A stretch of DNA of 64,000 bases from Punica granatum (taxonomy: Eukaryota; Streptophyta; Magnoliopsida; Myrtales; Lythraceae): contig NC_045128.1 of the NCBI RefSeq assembly GCF_007655135.1, positions 25,886,811 to 25,950,810 on the forward strand, in the 5' to 3' direction. Under the pieces are notes generated by a model. The model was not told the origin of the DNA. It saw only the letters and a list, made by a program, of their open reading frames with translations, and did no database searches. Position numbers and translations under genes: made by a program. Below are positions 11,873-23,508 of this stretch, piece after piece (within the stretch, counting starts at the first letter, position 1; the number at the start of each line of letters is the position of its first letter).

Positions 11873-13616
11873 AGTGGTCAGAGAAGGGGGTGGGGCTCCC
11901 CCTATCGGCCACAAGCCCCCTGGTTTGAGTTAGCCTGCGGGTCAGATCCCTCGATGACCTCGGTCAAGGGGGTGATGGCGTCCCCACCCCCATCTCCGAC
12001 AGATCTCAGTCGAGAGAGATCTTCACATTTTCATCTTGTTTTCCCTTCTCTCTCCTTTGTAATCTCAACGGTTGAAGGGAAGAGGCTCACAGTTGAGACG
12101 GAAGAAGGAAGGGGATGACGGAGCCCAAGGTTTAAGGGCTGAAAAGAGAGACAGGGGGAGTGAGGGGGCCAATATTGTCAAAATAAAACAGGCCGCGGGT
12201 TGAATTTCTACTAACGATAAAAATGGTTTTGTTTCTCAGAAAATATTATTGGGCCAATTAACTGTAGGACTTGACATAATATAATAAAACGTTATTTAAT
12301 GATTAAAATCTAAATTACATATTTTACTTTTTTAGAGAAAATTTAAAACATATGTCAAAATAAATAATTTTGGATCGGGATCGCTGGGCTGGGGATTGTG
12401 ACCTGGTTCAACAAGGAGTTGGTTGCGTTCGTGATTGGAGTTATTTTCCCTTTTGCTTCCACAATCCTTTATTTTCCAGTACTTTTAAATAAAAACTAAT
12501 CATATTATCAATTACTAGATTGGTTTTGTCATGCCCATATTGAGAGATTATTGTCATTGGTGATACATAAATGTATAAATAATAAATGATGACAAACTCA
12601 ATATTTTTTTTTGTATGTTAAATGTAAGGTGTGGCTAAATCTTCATATGGTTAGGAACACCCTTATATGGTAAATGAATAAAGTTACCCTTTATCTCTCT
12701 ATAAAATTCAATCTTGTAGAACTCACTTTTTAAAGGTAATTTTATCCATTTACCATGAAGGAGTGACCCTTGTTATATAGGTGTGTATTTAGGCCCCAGC
12801 CTAAATGTAATTAGCTCACAAGGGTTACTATATATATATACATATATGCGCATGCATCTATCGCATGTCCATAATTGGATGAATTTAAATAATAATAATA
12901 ATAAAGAAATTAATTTTGATAATGATCCATGAGCCTATAAAGGAATAGGTAAAGAAAGGAAGTAAATTAACAATTTAGTTAGATCGTCGGGACCCCTCCT
13001 GGCCACCACCCTCGTCGTGGAGGTCGCCAAAGGCCCTAGATGCCTCCGGCGACCTCCCCAGCAGGGAAGGTGATTGTAAGGGTGGCCCACATGCCCCCTC
13101 TCTCTCTTGAGGGCCAGAACGTGCCTCCTCTTTTTTTTTTTTTTTTTCAAATTTCAAATTTCGAATTTTTAGTATTTTAGTTAACACCGTTAACAGCAAG
13201 TTAAAGTATGGACTATATTGATGGACGAAAGTGTAACATCAGCAACGATTTTTTTATGGCAATAAAAGGTTGAGGATGAAATTGATAGTTTATCAAAAAA
13301 TAATGAGGCAACACGAGAAGCACCATATGGACTGCTCATGTCGGGCTGAGCATAGGATGTGGCTCTACATGGGCCTGCTAGGGCGTGGTCCATTGAGTAA
13401 ATGGGTCATAACAGGCATGCAAGAGCATGATAATACGTTGAGCTGCCTATCTATATCTATATAAAATATTAAAAGCCGATGTGATGGGTAGGAGAATGCC
13501 ACTGGTTGAATGACTTTTCAAATCACCGCTAATAAAAACTCGATAAATGTAAACAATATTATAGTGTCACTTCAGTTATGGTAATTCAAAAGTCCCTAAT
13601 TCATTGGAAGTTTAAG
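11080..13616. other. AT-rich intergenic DNA with GC-rich islands
   Basis: No gene was recognised. About 11400-11820 is extremely AT-rich. Two GC-rich islands, about 11880-12180 and 12975-13130, contain GGTCGCC- and CTCGGTC-like words similar to the interiors of the Mutator-like elements at 24.8 and 60.7 kb. They may be worn remnants of that family. Confidence 0.5.
11819..11871. repeat. (GA)n microsatellite
   Basis: About 26 uninterrupted GA dinucleotides. Confidence 0.97.
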
Positions 13617-14239
13617 GGGCCGTTTGGATTCAGAGTTAAAGTTACTTTGATTTTGATTTTGATTTTGATCGTGGAAAATGAATAAATTTGACTTGGGAAA
13701 CATGTATTTTTGTTGTGTAGTGTGTTGAGTTAAAGTTAAAGTTAAAGTTAAAATCAAATTTCTTACAAAACAAACGGACCTAAAAGTGATAGAGTCATAT
13801 AACTCACAGAAAATTCAGAAGTTTGAAGCTCATGAAACCTAAAAGTCACTGACTCATGGAGAATAAAACTGATGTATAGGGGATGATGATCCCTCTATTT
13901 GTCTACTTGATGAGCATATATTTTAGTCTCTTAATTTTCTTAATTGTAGACCTTCCTTTCTGCAAGATCACTCAAGGATGTTGCACAGAAAAGGATGTGT
14001 GATGAATGATTTTTTAATTTTAATTTTAATTTTAATTTTAACTTCAACTCAACACACTACACAATAAAAATACATATTTCCCAATTTAAAAATTTTAACT
14101 TTAACTTTAACTCAACACACTACATAACAAAAATACACGTTTCCCAAGTCAAATTTATAATCACATCTCATTTGTTCTTTTTCAAAATCAAAATCAAAAT
14201 CAAAATCAAAATAACTTTAACTCTGAATCCAAACGGCCT
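13615..14239. mobile_element. Foldback MITE with long inverted ends
   Basis: The left end GGGGCCGTTTGGATTCAG is matched in reverse complement by the right end, followed inward on both sides by stretches rich in GTTAAA/TTTAAC and then TTTTGA-type repeats. The inverted arms extend for well over 100 bp and contain internal subrepeats. The end sequence and the TAA before the left end resemble PIF/Harbinger MITEs, but the right flank is AAA rather than TAA. Related shorter copies lie at 27.4, 30.2 and possibly 32.6 kb. Confidence 0.65.
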
Positions 14240-14784
14240 CAAAAGAATTTGATCTCTTCATTTTGTTAATTGTGGATTTCTTAGTTGCTGTTATTTCCAT
14301 CAAATGCTTCTGTACGAAATAGAATTTTGGTGGGGGATTGCGGTGTTGTTAGTATCTACATTTTTTATTTTATATTATTTTGACGTAACTTAGTACGGTT
14401 ACTCAAAGGCTAAGTCCACAGATTTTAATAACTAGAGTGTATGGTAGCTGGAAAAGCAATAAAGTGCTATTGTATATTTTGATATCGTCAAGGAAAAGTT
14501 GTATTTTCTTATGATATATGTTGATGTTATTTGAAATTGATATTTGTGGATCAGTTAATTGCTAAATACTAATAATATATTCAATGAAACATACAAATTT
14601 TACAAGTTATAGTGCTTATTAAGCAGAGGAACATGTGGTATGAAATTTCTCACATAAGGTATTTAGATTATATTGCATATGTGTCGTTTCGATAATGTTA
14701 TCATTTTATCACTTTCAACAAATCTAGCATGCGAATATGCGCGAGCCTTTCATCTAATATTTATTAATTTGATGTACCTCTCAT

Positions 14785-15220
14785 GAGACCCTCTCGTTCA
14801 AGTTAGGAGGGGCTTCCACATAAAATCTTTCAGTAAACCCTAGCTAACGGTTGATTGCCCCTTTTCATCCCCTACATTAATATTTACATTAATTTTAGAT
14901 TTTTCAAAATATTCTCGAATAATTCTATTTTTCTTAAACATCCAAAAGTTTTCCTAATTACTGAAATAAATTTTTTTATGAAAAGCGTCCATAGATGTAT
15001 TCAAAGAGACCCTCCCGTTCAAGTTAGGAGGACACATAAGCTCTTTAACTAAACCCCCAGCTTACGGTTGGTTGCCCCTTTCATCCCCTGCATTAATATT
15101 TACATTAATTTTAGATTTTTTAACATATTCTCCAATAATTCTATTTTTCTTAGACATCCAAAAGTTTTCCGAGTTACTGAAATAAAAAAAAAATTATGAA
15201 AAGTGTCCATAGATGTTTAA
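14785..15220. repeat. Tandem duplication, period 221 bp
   Basis: Two adjacent copies start with GAGACCCTC at 14785 and 15006 and remain similar to AGATGTTTA near 15220, with scattered substitutions and small indels. No coding potential was recognised. Confidence 0.8.
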
Positions 15221-15834
15221 AGAAGATTAGATTATGAATCTAAAGAATATGAAAAGTAAATATTATTTTCATTTTCAACGAGGCGTATAACAAATATTAA
15301 AGCTATCCTCTAGTCTCTATTACTGTTCAATATTTAATTCCATCGATAATTACTGTAACATTTGTATATCCAATTCACAAAATATTGACTGATGTCATTA
15401 AAATACAAACATAGTTAGTAAAAATAATCATTCCTTGATATTTGTAAAATATATATAAAAAAACTAATCAAAATATAAATGCAAATGCCCCTCAACACGC
15501 AGCTAAAAAGGCTAGTTAGTATATTAATCGAAGTTTGTAAATGGCACAATGGCAATTGATTTTGTGAAGAATCTTGTCAAATCTCTCTAATTAAAAAATC
15601 TCTTTAAATATACTTTATTCTGTTCAGATAACCAAAAACATCAAATATAAAATATAGTGCAAATTCACCGAACAAAGTACAAATTACAACAAAAATCATT
15701 ACTTTAAGTTGTTTCTCAATATATCATGAACTTCTTTTTTTAATCTGTAAAATCATCAACTTTGAATTATTATCTCAGGTCTATCACGCTCTATCTAATT
15801 AAGCTAATTTTTTAGTTCAATTGATGAGTGGCGA

Positions 15835-16054
15835 TAGGGTGCCACCTACTTCTTTTTTTTTTTGCTGACCCGGGGTGTTCAGGCTTCGCCCGACTAATCT
15901 CCGGGGCTCCGTGAACCCCCGGCGACGCACGGAGCGGGTAATTACGCCAAAGGCGCTCCGGTGACCCCAAGGGGATTTGAACCCGGGTCTCGGGGCAAAT
16001 TGGATGCCCATTGACCACTAAGCCAAATCCCTTGAGGTTAGGGTGCCACCTACT
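15835..16054 (-). mobile_element. 188-bp SINE, copy 1, with perfect target-site duplication
   Basis: A perfect 16-bp direct repeat (TAGGGTGCCACCTACT) occurs at 15835-15850 and 16039-16054 and flanks a body at 15851-16038. The body reads on the minus strand and ends in a poly-A tract, seen as poly-T on the plus strand just after 15851. Near its 5' end it has an A-box-like TGGCTTAGTGG and a B-box-like GGGTTCAAATCC. The 3' half is GC-rich and unrelated to tRNA. A second copy of the same length and sequence class is at 34028-34214. Confidence 0.9.
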
Positions 16055-16449
16055 ATTTCAAAGAATTCCCTACATTTAATTTTCTCCCATTTTCGAACTT
16101 GTCTCATCCCCTCTCTCTCTCCCCTTCCTCCTTTCCTCTCTCTCTACTCTCCTCAAGCCTTCTTCAGCCTCGTCCACCCTCATCTACCCTAATCGAGAAG
16201 ACGAGATGTCTTTAAGGTTAAGAGGATTAAGCCAAATAGAAGATGCGTGCACGGAGCAGGAGATTCGTTCATTAATCAAAATCCATGCCTCAGAGGGAAG
16301 GCCTTTCTAGCTCCGATACGTCCCCGCGCTCCCCCGTAAGCCGGCGATCTCAAACTTCCAATGACAAGAGGGTGTCGGAACTCCGCCAAGTTATCGTCCT
16401 TCCTCTGCCTCTCCCAGCTTGATAAATTTCTTCGAAACAAGAATAATAA
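16055..16449 (-). pseudogene. Unrecognised possible gene remnant, left of TRIM
   Basis: GC content rises compared with the surroundings. A minus-strand frame at 16276-16530 runs out of the TRIM into this segment and ends in a basic stretch. No domain was recognised. The segment on the other side of the TRIM (16831-17215) has similar composition, so both may come from one gene split by the insertion. Function unknown. Confidence 0.3.
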
Positions 16450-16830
16450 TATAAAATACCCACTTGAGCCTACACGGACTTGAGCCCATCTGCAACCCAA
16501 AAGCTTAAACTGATAGGTTACTGGACCCAAACCTCATTAGGTGCACCTTTAGCTACCTCGGAACTGGACCGGACCACTCTTGGACCTGATTAACATGAGG
16601 CGCACTCTTGGCTACCTCGAAATCGAATCTGGCGTGGTGTGAGCCCACATGAGTGTGGGGAAGCATAACTCGCTCTGATACCATGTAAAATACCCACTTG
16701 GGCCTACACGGACTTGAGCCCATCTGCAACCCAAAAACTTAAACTGATAGGTTATTGGACCCAAGTCTCATATAAACTTGTGGTTTCTTTCTCAATTTTT
16801 CGATGCGGGACAACATATCTCAACAAATAA
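16445..16830 (-). mobile_element. TRIM mini-retrotransposon with 5-bp duplication
   Basis: A 376-bp element (16450-16825) flanked by AATAA on both sides. The right repeat, 16684-16825, is a complete 142-bp LTR. On the minus strand it starts TGTTGAGATATG and ends TTTTACA. The primer-binding site (minus strand TGGTATCAGAGC, 16672-16683) abuts it. The left LTR (16450 to about 16534) matches the first 85 bp and is then cut by a deletion that also removed the polypurine tract. The short internal part has no coding capacity. TRIMs depend on other elements for reverse transcription. Relatives lie at 18.1 and 56.7 kb. Confidence 0.82.
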
Positions 16831-17215
16831 AGTGGAAGTTTCTGTCAAAGGTCTCCACTGAATCCGGATATGAAATTTCTGAGCTGCCCACGTATCGTTA
16901 TTTCGCCTTGGGTGGGCCGTTTTCAACCCCTTCTCTTTCTTTTCTTCAAGGAACTTGGGAAAGGAAAATCGCACCCCGTTTTTATTGTTGAAAATGGACA
17001 TTGAGTTTAGACAGTTTCTTTTAGAGATTTGCTGACTTTCGTTTGATTCTGGATCGCTAGGAATGCTTTCTGGAATGTAGTGAGACGGTGCTTGGAATTT
17101 CATGACAAAAAAAATGTTCGAGCACACCCACAGACCTCTGAAAATCTCCCTCTCGTCACTTTCCCATGAGACTTGCGCGGATGCCGATAATGAGTTCGGA
17201 AGGGCCACCACCGGC
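16831..17215 (-). pseudogene. Unrecognised possible gene remnant, right of TRIM
   Basis: A minus-strand frame of 139 codons (16792-17211) starts MVALPNSLSA and crosses into the TRIM LTR, so its end is not native. No family was recognised. Composition is closer to coding than the surrounding AT-rich DNA. It may be an exon remnant or simply an old repeat. Confidence 0.3.
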
Positions 17216-17268
17216 TAGCCACACATAAAGTTCGAGTCATTCATCTTGCCTAATTAAGATGTACAATG

Positions 17269-17269
<1 letters not shown>

Positions 17270-17307
<38 letters not shown>
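17270..17307. repeat. (TA)n microsatellite
   Basis: A pure TA run of about 37 bases. Confidence 0.97.
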
Positions 17308-17309
<2 letters not shown>

Positions 17310-18050
17310 GCTAAACTTTGCATTAAATAAAGTACATGCACTCAACAGCTAACGAGTGGACCGAAAATTCAAGAATTGATCCATATTGTTGAGTATATCA
17401 AATTGATGAATTTTCCACCATAATATCAACATGAAGCAATTAAATGTCAAGTCATACAATGTGATATCATCGAGAATCAACGGGGCAAAACAAAAAGGAA
17501 GGTATGGGAATCTAGCTAGCAAGAAATTTGTATAAGATCTTCATGTTTGAATGATTCTCAGGCTTCCTTATTGACATACAATAAATACGTGATCATGGGG
17601 GGCAGAATTACAAATATGGAAACAGTGTAAAAGGTCAGCAGCATTATCTCTCTCCTGTTTTTCTTGCACGAACAAGAATGGTCGTTTGTCATTCTTCCAC
17701 AGTAGTAGCAAAACTTAGTTTGACATCTGCACAAACGGGGAAAATAAAGCTAAAATTAAAATTGAAAATCTAATTAAGTACCACGAGAAAGCATAATCTT
17801 GTAATATTAGGGTTAATTGAGAATGGGGTTTGATTGAATCAATTCTCAGGACTCCCTCCGTAGCCTTATATTTCTCTTCCATTATCCATTCCTTTGTAAA
17901 CCGCTGAGAAAAGAAAGGATTACTACGAACCACCTGGACGAGATTAAGCTGCACCCTCCTATACGCTCCACCTATATAAGCAACGTGTAGTTTTTTTCTG
18001 TCCACACATTGTTAAGTACCCTTAAACATCCTCCCTCAATAACCGATCTA
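17310..18050. other. Intergenic DNA, nothing recognised
   Basis: A minus-strand frame of 96 codons lies at 17715-18005. It has a hydrophobic C-terminal stretch but no recognisable domain and no homology signal I know. I do not call it a gene. Confidence 0.4.
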
Positions 18051-18059
18051 GGCTCATCT

Positions 18060-18300
18060 TCCATGCTCGGACTATGGGGAACTTACACAAGGCGTACTTT
18101 TTTGGCTGTTCTTGACATTGGACCGGCGTGGTGCGAGCGCACATGAACGCGTGAAACCGTGACTCTGATATAATATTAAATTTTCATTGGACTTATGTAG
18201 TTTTGAACTCATTCCCACTTAAAAACTCTAGTGGTAATACCTAATTCTCATATAAATCAAACCAATTTTATTTCTTTAGCGGATGTGGGACAATTGTTTT
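18060..18300 (-). mobile_element. Degenerate TRIM remnant
   Basis: Sequence related to the TRIM at 16450. An internal part ends in a worn primer site (GACTCTGATATAA at about 18161-18173), followed by an LTR-like stretch with the shared words CTCATATAAA and GATGTGGGACAA. Only one LTR is visible. Confidence 0.55.
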
Positions 18301-18807
18301 TATCATTCTCATAAGATTACAATTACTTTTGGATAAGAGTACGTGATTTGATATCATTAAATATGCTCGCAATTTCTTTTAAAAAAAGAGCATATGAGCA
18401 CATAATGTCGTGTAGTAGTTATACGGAATTTTTTTTTACGTACAGTATATGCATGAGTGCCATTATGCAGCGCAGTAGTATGTTATGTATTTCACAAATA
18501 GAATACCTCAACAGAGCATACTCTATTGAGTGAATTTGATCATATTCTAACAAGTTCAAAGTTGTATCAAAATCAAATTAATAATAACTTGACAAACTAA
18601 CTCTGTGACACTAAGCTAGAAAGCCGACAAGGTACAGAAGCGTATTTTGAAAAAAAATGTACATGAACAGCTAGTTATCTGTATTATTAATGATTAAAAA
18701 ATGTTAAAATCTTCATATAGGTAACGAAATTACCATAACGTCGTACGCTATGATATGTTTATGTCAGCAATTAATTCCAGGCCAACATATACACGCCTTA
18801 TTGCAAA

Positions 18808-18841
18808 TAAAAATTATTATTATTATTATTATTATTATTAA
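18808..18841. repeat. (ATT)n microsatellite
   Basis: About ten ATT units. Confidence 0.95.
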
Positions 18842-19238
18842 AACATTAAAACGGGTCCTCCCATTTCCTGAAAAATCCACGTGTCACCTCCTCAAATTTC
18901 ACTCTTTTTTTTGTTTTACCTTAAATATTTGTTGTTCAAATTGTTTGGAGAAGACGAGAAAGCTAAACAATTGGAGCTGGTGTACTGGTTGAATCACCTG
19001 TGCTCATTAAATAGATGTTATTTAATCAGTATTTTTAAAATTTGGGATATATATATATATATATATATATGATGTTTTCTAATATAAAATAAAAACAATT
19101 AATACTAAAATATTTGACGTATCTAGACGATTTCGTATATGGTAAAGTCCAATGGATTGCATGTGTGTTCAACATTATTCGATGGATAAAATTATGGGAG
19201 ACATTTTTCGCGCAATTTCAAATGATTGAGTATTAAAG

Positions 19239-21083
19239 ATTATTCCTAGGGGTTAAACGAGCCGAGTTGAGTATGAACATACTAGTCCCAAGCTCGGCTC
19301 ATTTAGTAATTCGCGACCTCGGGCTCGAGCTTAAGCTCCCGCGAGCCGAAACCTATGAGCTTAAATAAAGGCTCGGTTCGGCTCGTTTAGGCTCACCAAT
19401 AACTAAAGCTTGACTCATATGAGCTCGTGAGCTCAAATCCGTATAGGTTCGAATTTGTTCGAGCTCGTTTAGACTCATTATCAAAACAAAATCAATAATT
19501 CTAATCTTACCATCCACACAACAAACAACATCATTCAAAAAAAGAAAAAAAAAGTATCCGACGATATTATCCAACCATTCTAAAACTGTTGTTTAGAGTC
19601 CACTATAAGGAAATGCAGACAGTTCTCGTTCATTTTCCTTCTATTTTCAATTTTGCTCCTTTCTTTTCCCATTTTTAACATTTCTCTATAAACTTTAAAT
19701 GCATTTCATTTTTGTCCCCCCATTTTATTTCTTCTCACATCCTTCAAAATATTTCTAATTTGACATATCTTAGCCCTTTTTTAAAAAAAAAATACCCTTT
19801 CCTCCTCATTTTAAACATTTTTCTATAAGCTTTGAATAATTTTCATTTTTGTTCCTTCTTTTGATTTCTTCACACATTTTCTTAAAAAAAAAATTCTAAC
19901 TTAACATATCTTAGCTACATATAAATTAAAATAAACATATCATATCTTGCAAAAGTAAAGTTGAATATCATTTTGATACTCACGTGCATATTTATTTTTT
20001 TCAGAAAGGTAGTATGCAAAATTTTTGTTTATATAAAATTAGTTTAAAATGAAACAATGAGTTTGGTACTTTTAGAGTGTTATAATATTTTTCAATTATG
20101 ATGTCTTGGCTCTAATTGATCTTGTAATTCTTTCTTCTATATTTTCTTTCTTTTTAATCAATATTTATCATCATTAAATTCTTCTTTCTGCATATATATT
20201 TTTAAAATAGTTTCATAAGTTATAAAATTATAAAGTTCCAACAAATCAATAACAAATGAATAATATTATAAAATCAGATAATTTCATTTATTGATGAACT
20301 CAAGAATCTATATGTTTTAGACTAATATTGTCGAAGTAAATTTTGACATTTTATACCATAGCATAGATGTTTCGCATAAATATTATTATATAGAATTGTA
20401 TTCAAGTAATAACGATATAAGTATCTAAATAATATGCTTAATGAAAAAATATATAGTTCCTTTCTTCTCTCTTCCCTTTTTCTAATCTATTTTCTCTATT
20501 TAAATCCTTCTACCTCTAAATATATAAAGCATAGTTAGGAAATTAAATTAGTTTAATTAGATTTCCATCCCAATATTTAAATTCAAATTTTACATATTTT
20601 TAGTATTCAAATATCGTCAATATATATAAACATATATATAGATATGTAAATCTTTCATGTATTATCCAATCATCAGAAATTTTATTTAATAAAATATCAT
20701 ACTTAAAACTAATTGAAAGTGTTCATTTAGCTTTTGGTTTCAGGGAGATTTAATATTTTGTGCTTTACATGACATAATGATATTAAACAAAAAAATATTA
20801 TAATAATACTATAAATAATGATACAAATATATAATATATGTGCATTGTAACTGCGATGCCACGGTGAAGTGCGGTGTTGCTCCTAGTAGTTGTTTGTTGT
20901 TGTTGTTGTTGTTGTTGTTAGTAGGCTCGCGAGTTTCTCGAGCCGAACACCATGGAACTTGGCTTAGCTCATTTGATTGGCTAGCTCGAGCTCGTTAAGA
21001 TCGAGCCGAATCCGAGCCTTCATCAAACTGAGCCCGAATCGTTCGCGAATTGTCTTGTCTCATTTACACCCCTAGCTTATTCC
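19239..21083. mobile_element. hAT-like element with a later insertion inside
   Basis: The left end TAGGGGTTAAACGAG and the reverse complement of the right end, TAGGGGTGTAAATGAG, are near-matching inverted ends. Flanking octamers ATTATTCC (19239-19246) and CTTATTCC (21076-21083) differ at one base, as expected for an 8-bp hAT duplication. Both arms are rich in repeated GAGCTCG/CGAGCC words. The middle, about 19590-20888, is AT-rich and ends in GTTGCTCCTAGT, which could be a Helitron 3' end. The middle may therefore be a later insertion. No transposase is present. Confidence 0.55.
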
Positions 21084-21261
21084 CCCTCCCAACAAGTACA
21101 CTTCTCGGAGCTCAAACTTGTATTCTCCTTCTTACGAGAATTGAAACTGTTTATCACGCAACCAATACTTTGTTGATAGATACAAAACAATTTTTAAAAC
21201 CTAGACCAAAGCGAATTAATAGCATGTCGAGTCAGCCAGTAGGTGTGCGCCTGTTATAATG

Positions 21262-21290
21262 ATATATATATATATATATATATATATATG
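21262..21290. repeat. (TA)n microsatellite
   Basis: A pure TA run upstream of the glycosyltransferase gene. Confidence 0.95.
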
Positions 21291-21519
21291 GAGCTCTTGA
21301 TCATTGCCTGTGTAGAATAATTCCACCAGGTTTAGTACAATCTGATCAACCGATTGCACCTGTAGTTAGTAATTATGCGAAATCGAGAATTTTAAAATTA
21401 ATGGGGAAATAATTGGCGGATCATCCCTCAACAAAATGGCAAGATAATGCAATATAATATATACATGAACATAAATTCCAAGTCAGCCGGCCGAGATTCT
21501 TTTCTTTTTCTTTTTTTTT

Positions 21520-21907
21520 ATAAGTAGCCGGCTGAGAGTTTGTTAATTTACTGCGATGACAAGATATCACAAAGGAAAAAGCCACATGCAAATTATTGCC
21601 ATGTCCTGAACAATTTTGATATATTGTTTCTACATTTTCTGTAATATTGACACGAGCTAGAGAGAGTGAGATGAGCTATTAAAAGCAGGGATGGAGTCAG
21701 GATTTTTTGTGAGTTTAGCCGTCTGAGAATTTGTCGATTCCATATGAGGACAACATGTACAGAAGCAACAGGGCGTTACGAATATATACCTACCACATAT
21801 GACAGACTGCCACGTCCTGAACAATTTTGATATAATATTGTCTCTCTTCAATGGGTTGTAACTTGTAATATTAACACAAGCTAGAGTGAGCAGATCGATC
21901 AGAAGAT
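21520..21907 (+). promoter_or_regulatory. Upstream region of the UGT gene, internally duplicated
   Basis: Two diverged copies of a block of about 190 bp lie in tandem. The first starts at about 21523 with AGCCGGCTGAGAGTTTG and the second at about 21717 with AGCCGTCTGAGAATTTG. Both contain TGCC followed by (A/C)-TGTCCTGAACAA-like words and end near CGAGCTAGAG or CAAGCTAGAG, just before the start codon. The copies could carry duplicated promoter or 5' untranslated elements. I cannot assign the transcription start. Confidence 0.55.
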
Positions 21908-23508
21908 ATGGCATCTGATGTACCAGCCAAGAAACCTCATGCCGTGTGTTTCCCGAGCCCGGCTCAGAGCCACATTAAAGCAACCCTGAAACTCGCGAAG
22001 CTCCTCCACTGCAAGGGCTTCCACATCACGTTCGTCAACACGGAGCTCAATCACATACGTATGCTCGAGGCCCAAGGTGGCCTGGGTTTCCTCGACAGTC
22101 TCCCATCAGACTTCCAGTTCCTGGCCATCCCCGACGGTCTCCCTCCTTCAGATGCCGCTTCCACCCAGGACATTGCCGCCCTATGCGAGTCTGCCAGGAG
22201 TTTCATGAAGGCTCCATTCTGTGACCTAGTAGAAGGTCTGAATGAGAGGGCTGCCCTGGATACAAACTTTCCAGCGGTTTCATGCATTGTGTCGGACGGT
22301 TTCATGACGTTCACGACACGTCCTGCCAGTGAGAAGCTCGGGGTCCCAATCGTGAATTTGTGGACTGTTCCTGCATGTGTTGTCATGTGCTTTATGCAAT
22401 ATCCCATGCTCATGGAAAAGGGTTTTAATTCCTCTAGAGGTAACTAATATATATGAATGTCTGTATATACTTTTTCCTTATGGAATGCAGAATCGCTGAT
22501 GTTTGTTACACACATATATATTAGTTTCTAGACATTATAAACATGTACCTATGCGTATGTGTCTCAAATGCAGATGTTAGCAGTTCAACAGATGGCTATT
22601 TGGACATAATCGTTGATTGGATTCCAGGCATGAAAAATATGAGGCTACGGGACATCTCAAATTTCATTCGAACTACAAAAGCCGATGATATAATGTTTGA
22701 ATTGGCCATTGATGCCATGAGCAGAGCCAATGAAGCCACAGCAACAGTGATTCACACTTTCGAACCGCTCGAGAAAGATGTCTTGGATGCTCTTCTGCCC
22801 ATGTTTTCCGGGCCAGTTTATGCAATCGGTCCAGCGTCTCTGCTTCTCGATAGTATCCCTGAAGAAAAAGATCATACGAAGCATGTCGTTTGCAATCTGT
22901 GGATGGAAGATTCGGAATGTCTACGGTGGCTGGACTCGAAGGAACCAAGTTCTGTTCTTTACATAAACTTTGGAAGCATGGCGTTCTTGACACCGGAACA
23001 GTTGATTGAGTTTGCCATGGGGATTGCTAATAGCAAACGTTTGTTCCTATGGATAATCAGGCCTGATCTAGTGCATGGGGAAGCTGCGGATCTGCCTAAG
23101 GAGTTCGCCAAGAATACGAAGGGGAAAGGTTTCTTGACCAGCTGGTGCCCGCAAGAGAAAGTCCTCAACCACCCATCTATTGGAGGGTTTTTGACACACT
23201 GTGGGTGGAACTCGACAATAGAGAGCCTGTCTGCGGGGGTTCCGATGCTGTGCTGGCCTTACTTCGGGGACCAGTGGACCAACTGCCGATTCGTCTGCAG
23301 GGAGTGGGGGTGCGGATTGGAGATCGGGCACCATGTGAAGCGAGATGAAGTGGAGGAGCTTGTCAAGGAAATGATGGAAGGAGAAAAGGGAAAGGAGATG
23401 AAGAAGAGGGCTATGGAATGGAGGAAACTGGCTGAAGAGGCAACGGCATCTTCTGGCTCTTCTTCCCAATATTTGGATAGGCTCATCCATCATATCCTAT
23501 CAAGATAA
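21908..23508 (+). CDS. UDP-glycosyltransferase, UGT85-like
   Basis: Family 1 glycosyltransferases move a sugar, usually glucose from UDP-glucose, to small acceptors in the cytosol. Two exons: 21908-22439 and 22574-23508, with a 134-bp GT-AG intron that splits an Asp codon. The intron position and the following DWIPGM segment are typical of the UGT85 group. The product has 488 residues, the normal length. The probable catalytic His22 lies in PAQSHI, where most relatives have PAQGHI, and a candidate partner Asp130 is in the VSDGFM segment. The PSPG sugar-donor box covers residues 368-411, starting WCPQEK, with HCGWNS in the middle and ending DQ. The final Gln fits UDP-glucose use. No stops or frameshifts were seen and there is no signal peptide, so it looks functional. 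The acceptor cannot be told from sequence; UGT85 members include cyanohydrin and terpenol glucosyltransferases. Confidence 0.93.

Noticed and set aside
15812..16018. Two overlapping short frames on the minus strand
   Set aside because: They lie entirely in the 188-bp SINE and its flank.
17715..18005. 96-codon minus-strand frame with a hydrophobic end
   Set aside because: No recognisable domain, AT-rich context and no splice or promoter support. Not called a gene.
23068..23493. Antisense frame of 141 codons in the UGT gene
   Set aside because: A shadow of the strongly coding plus strand in a GC-richer exon; no family features.
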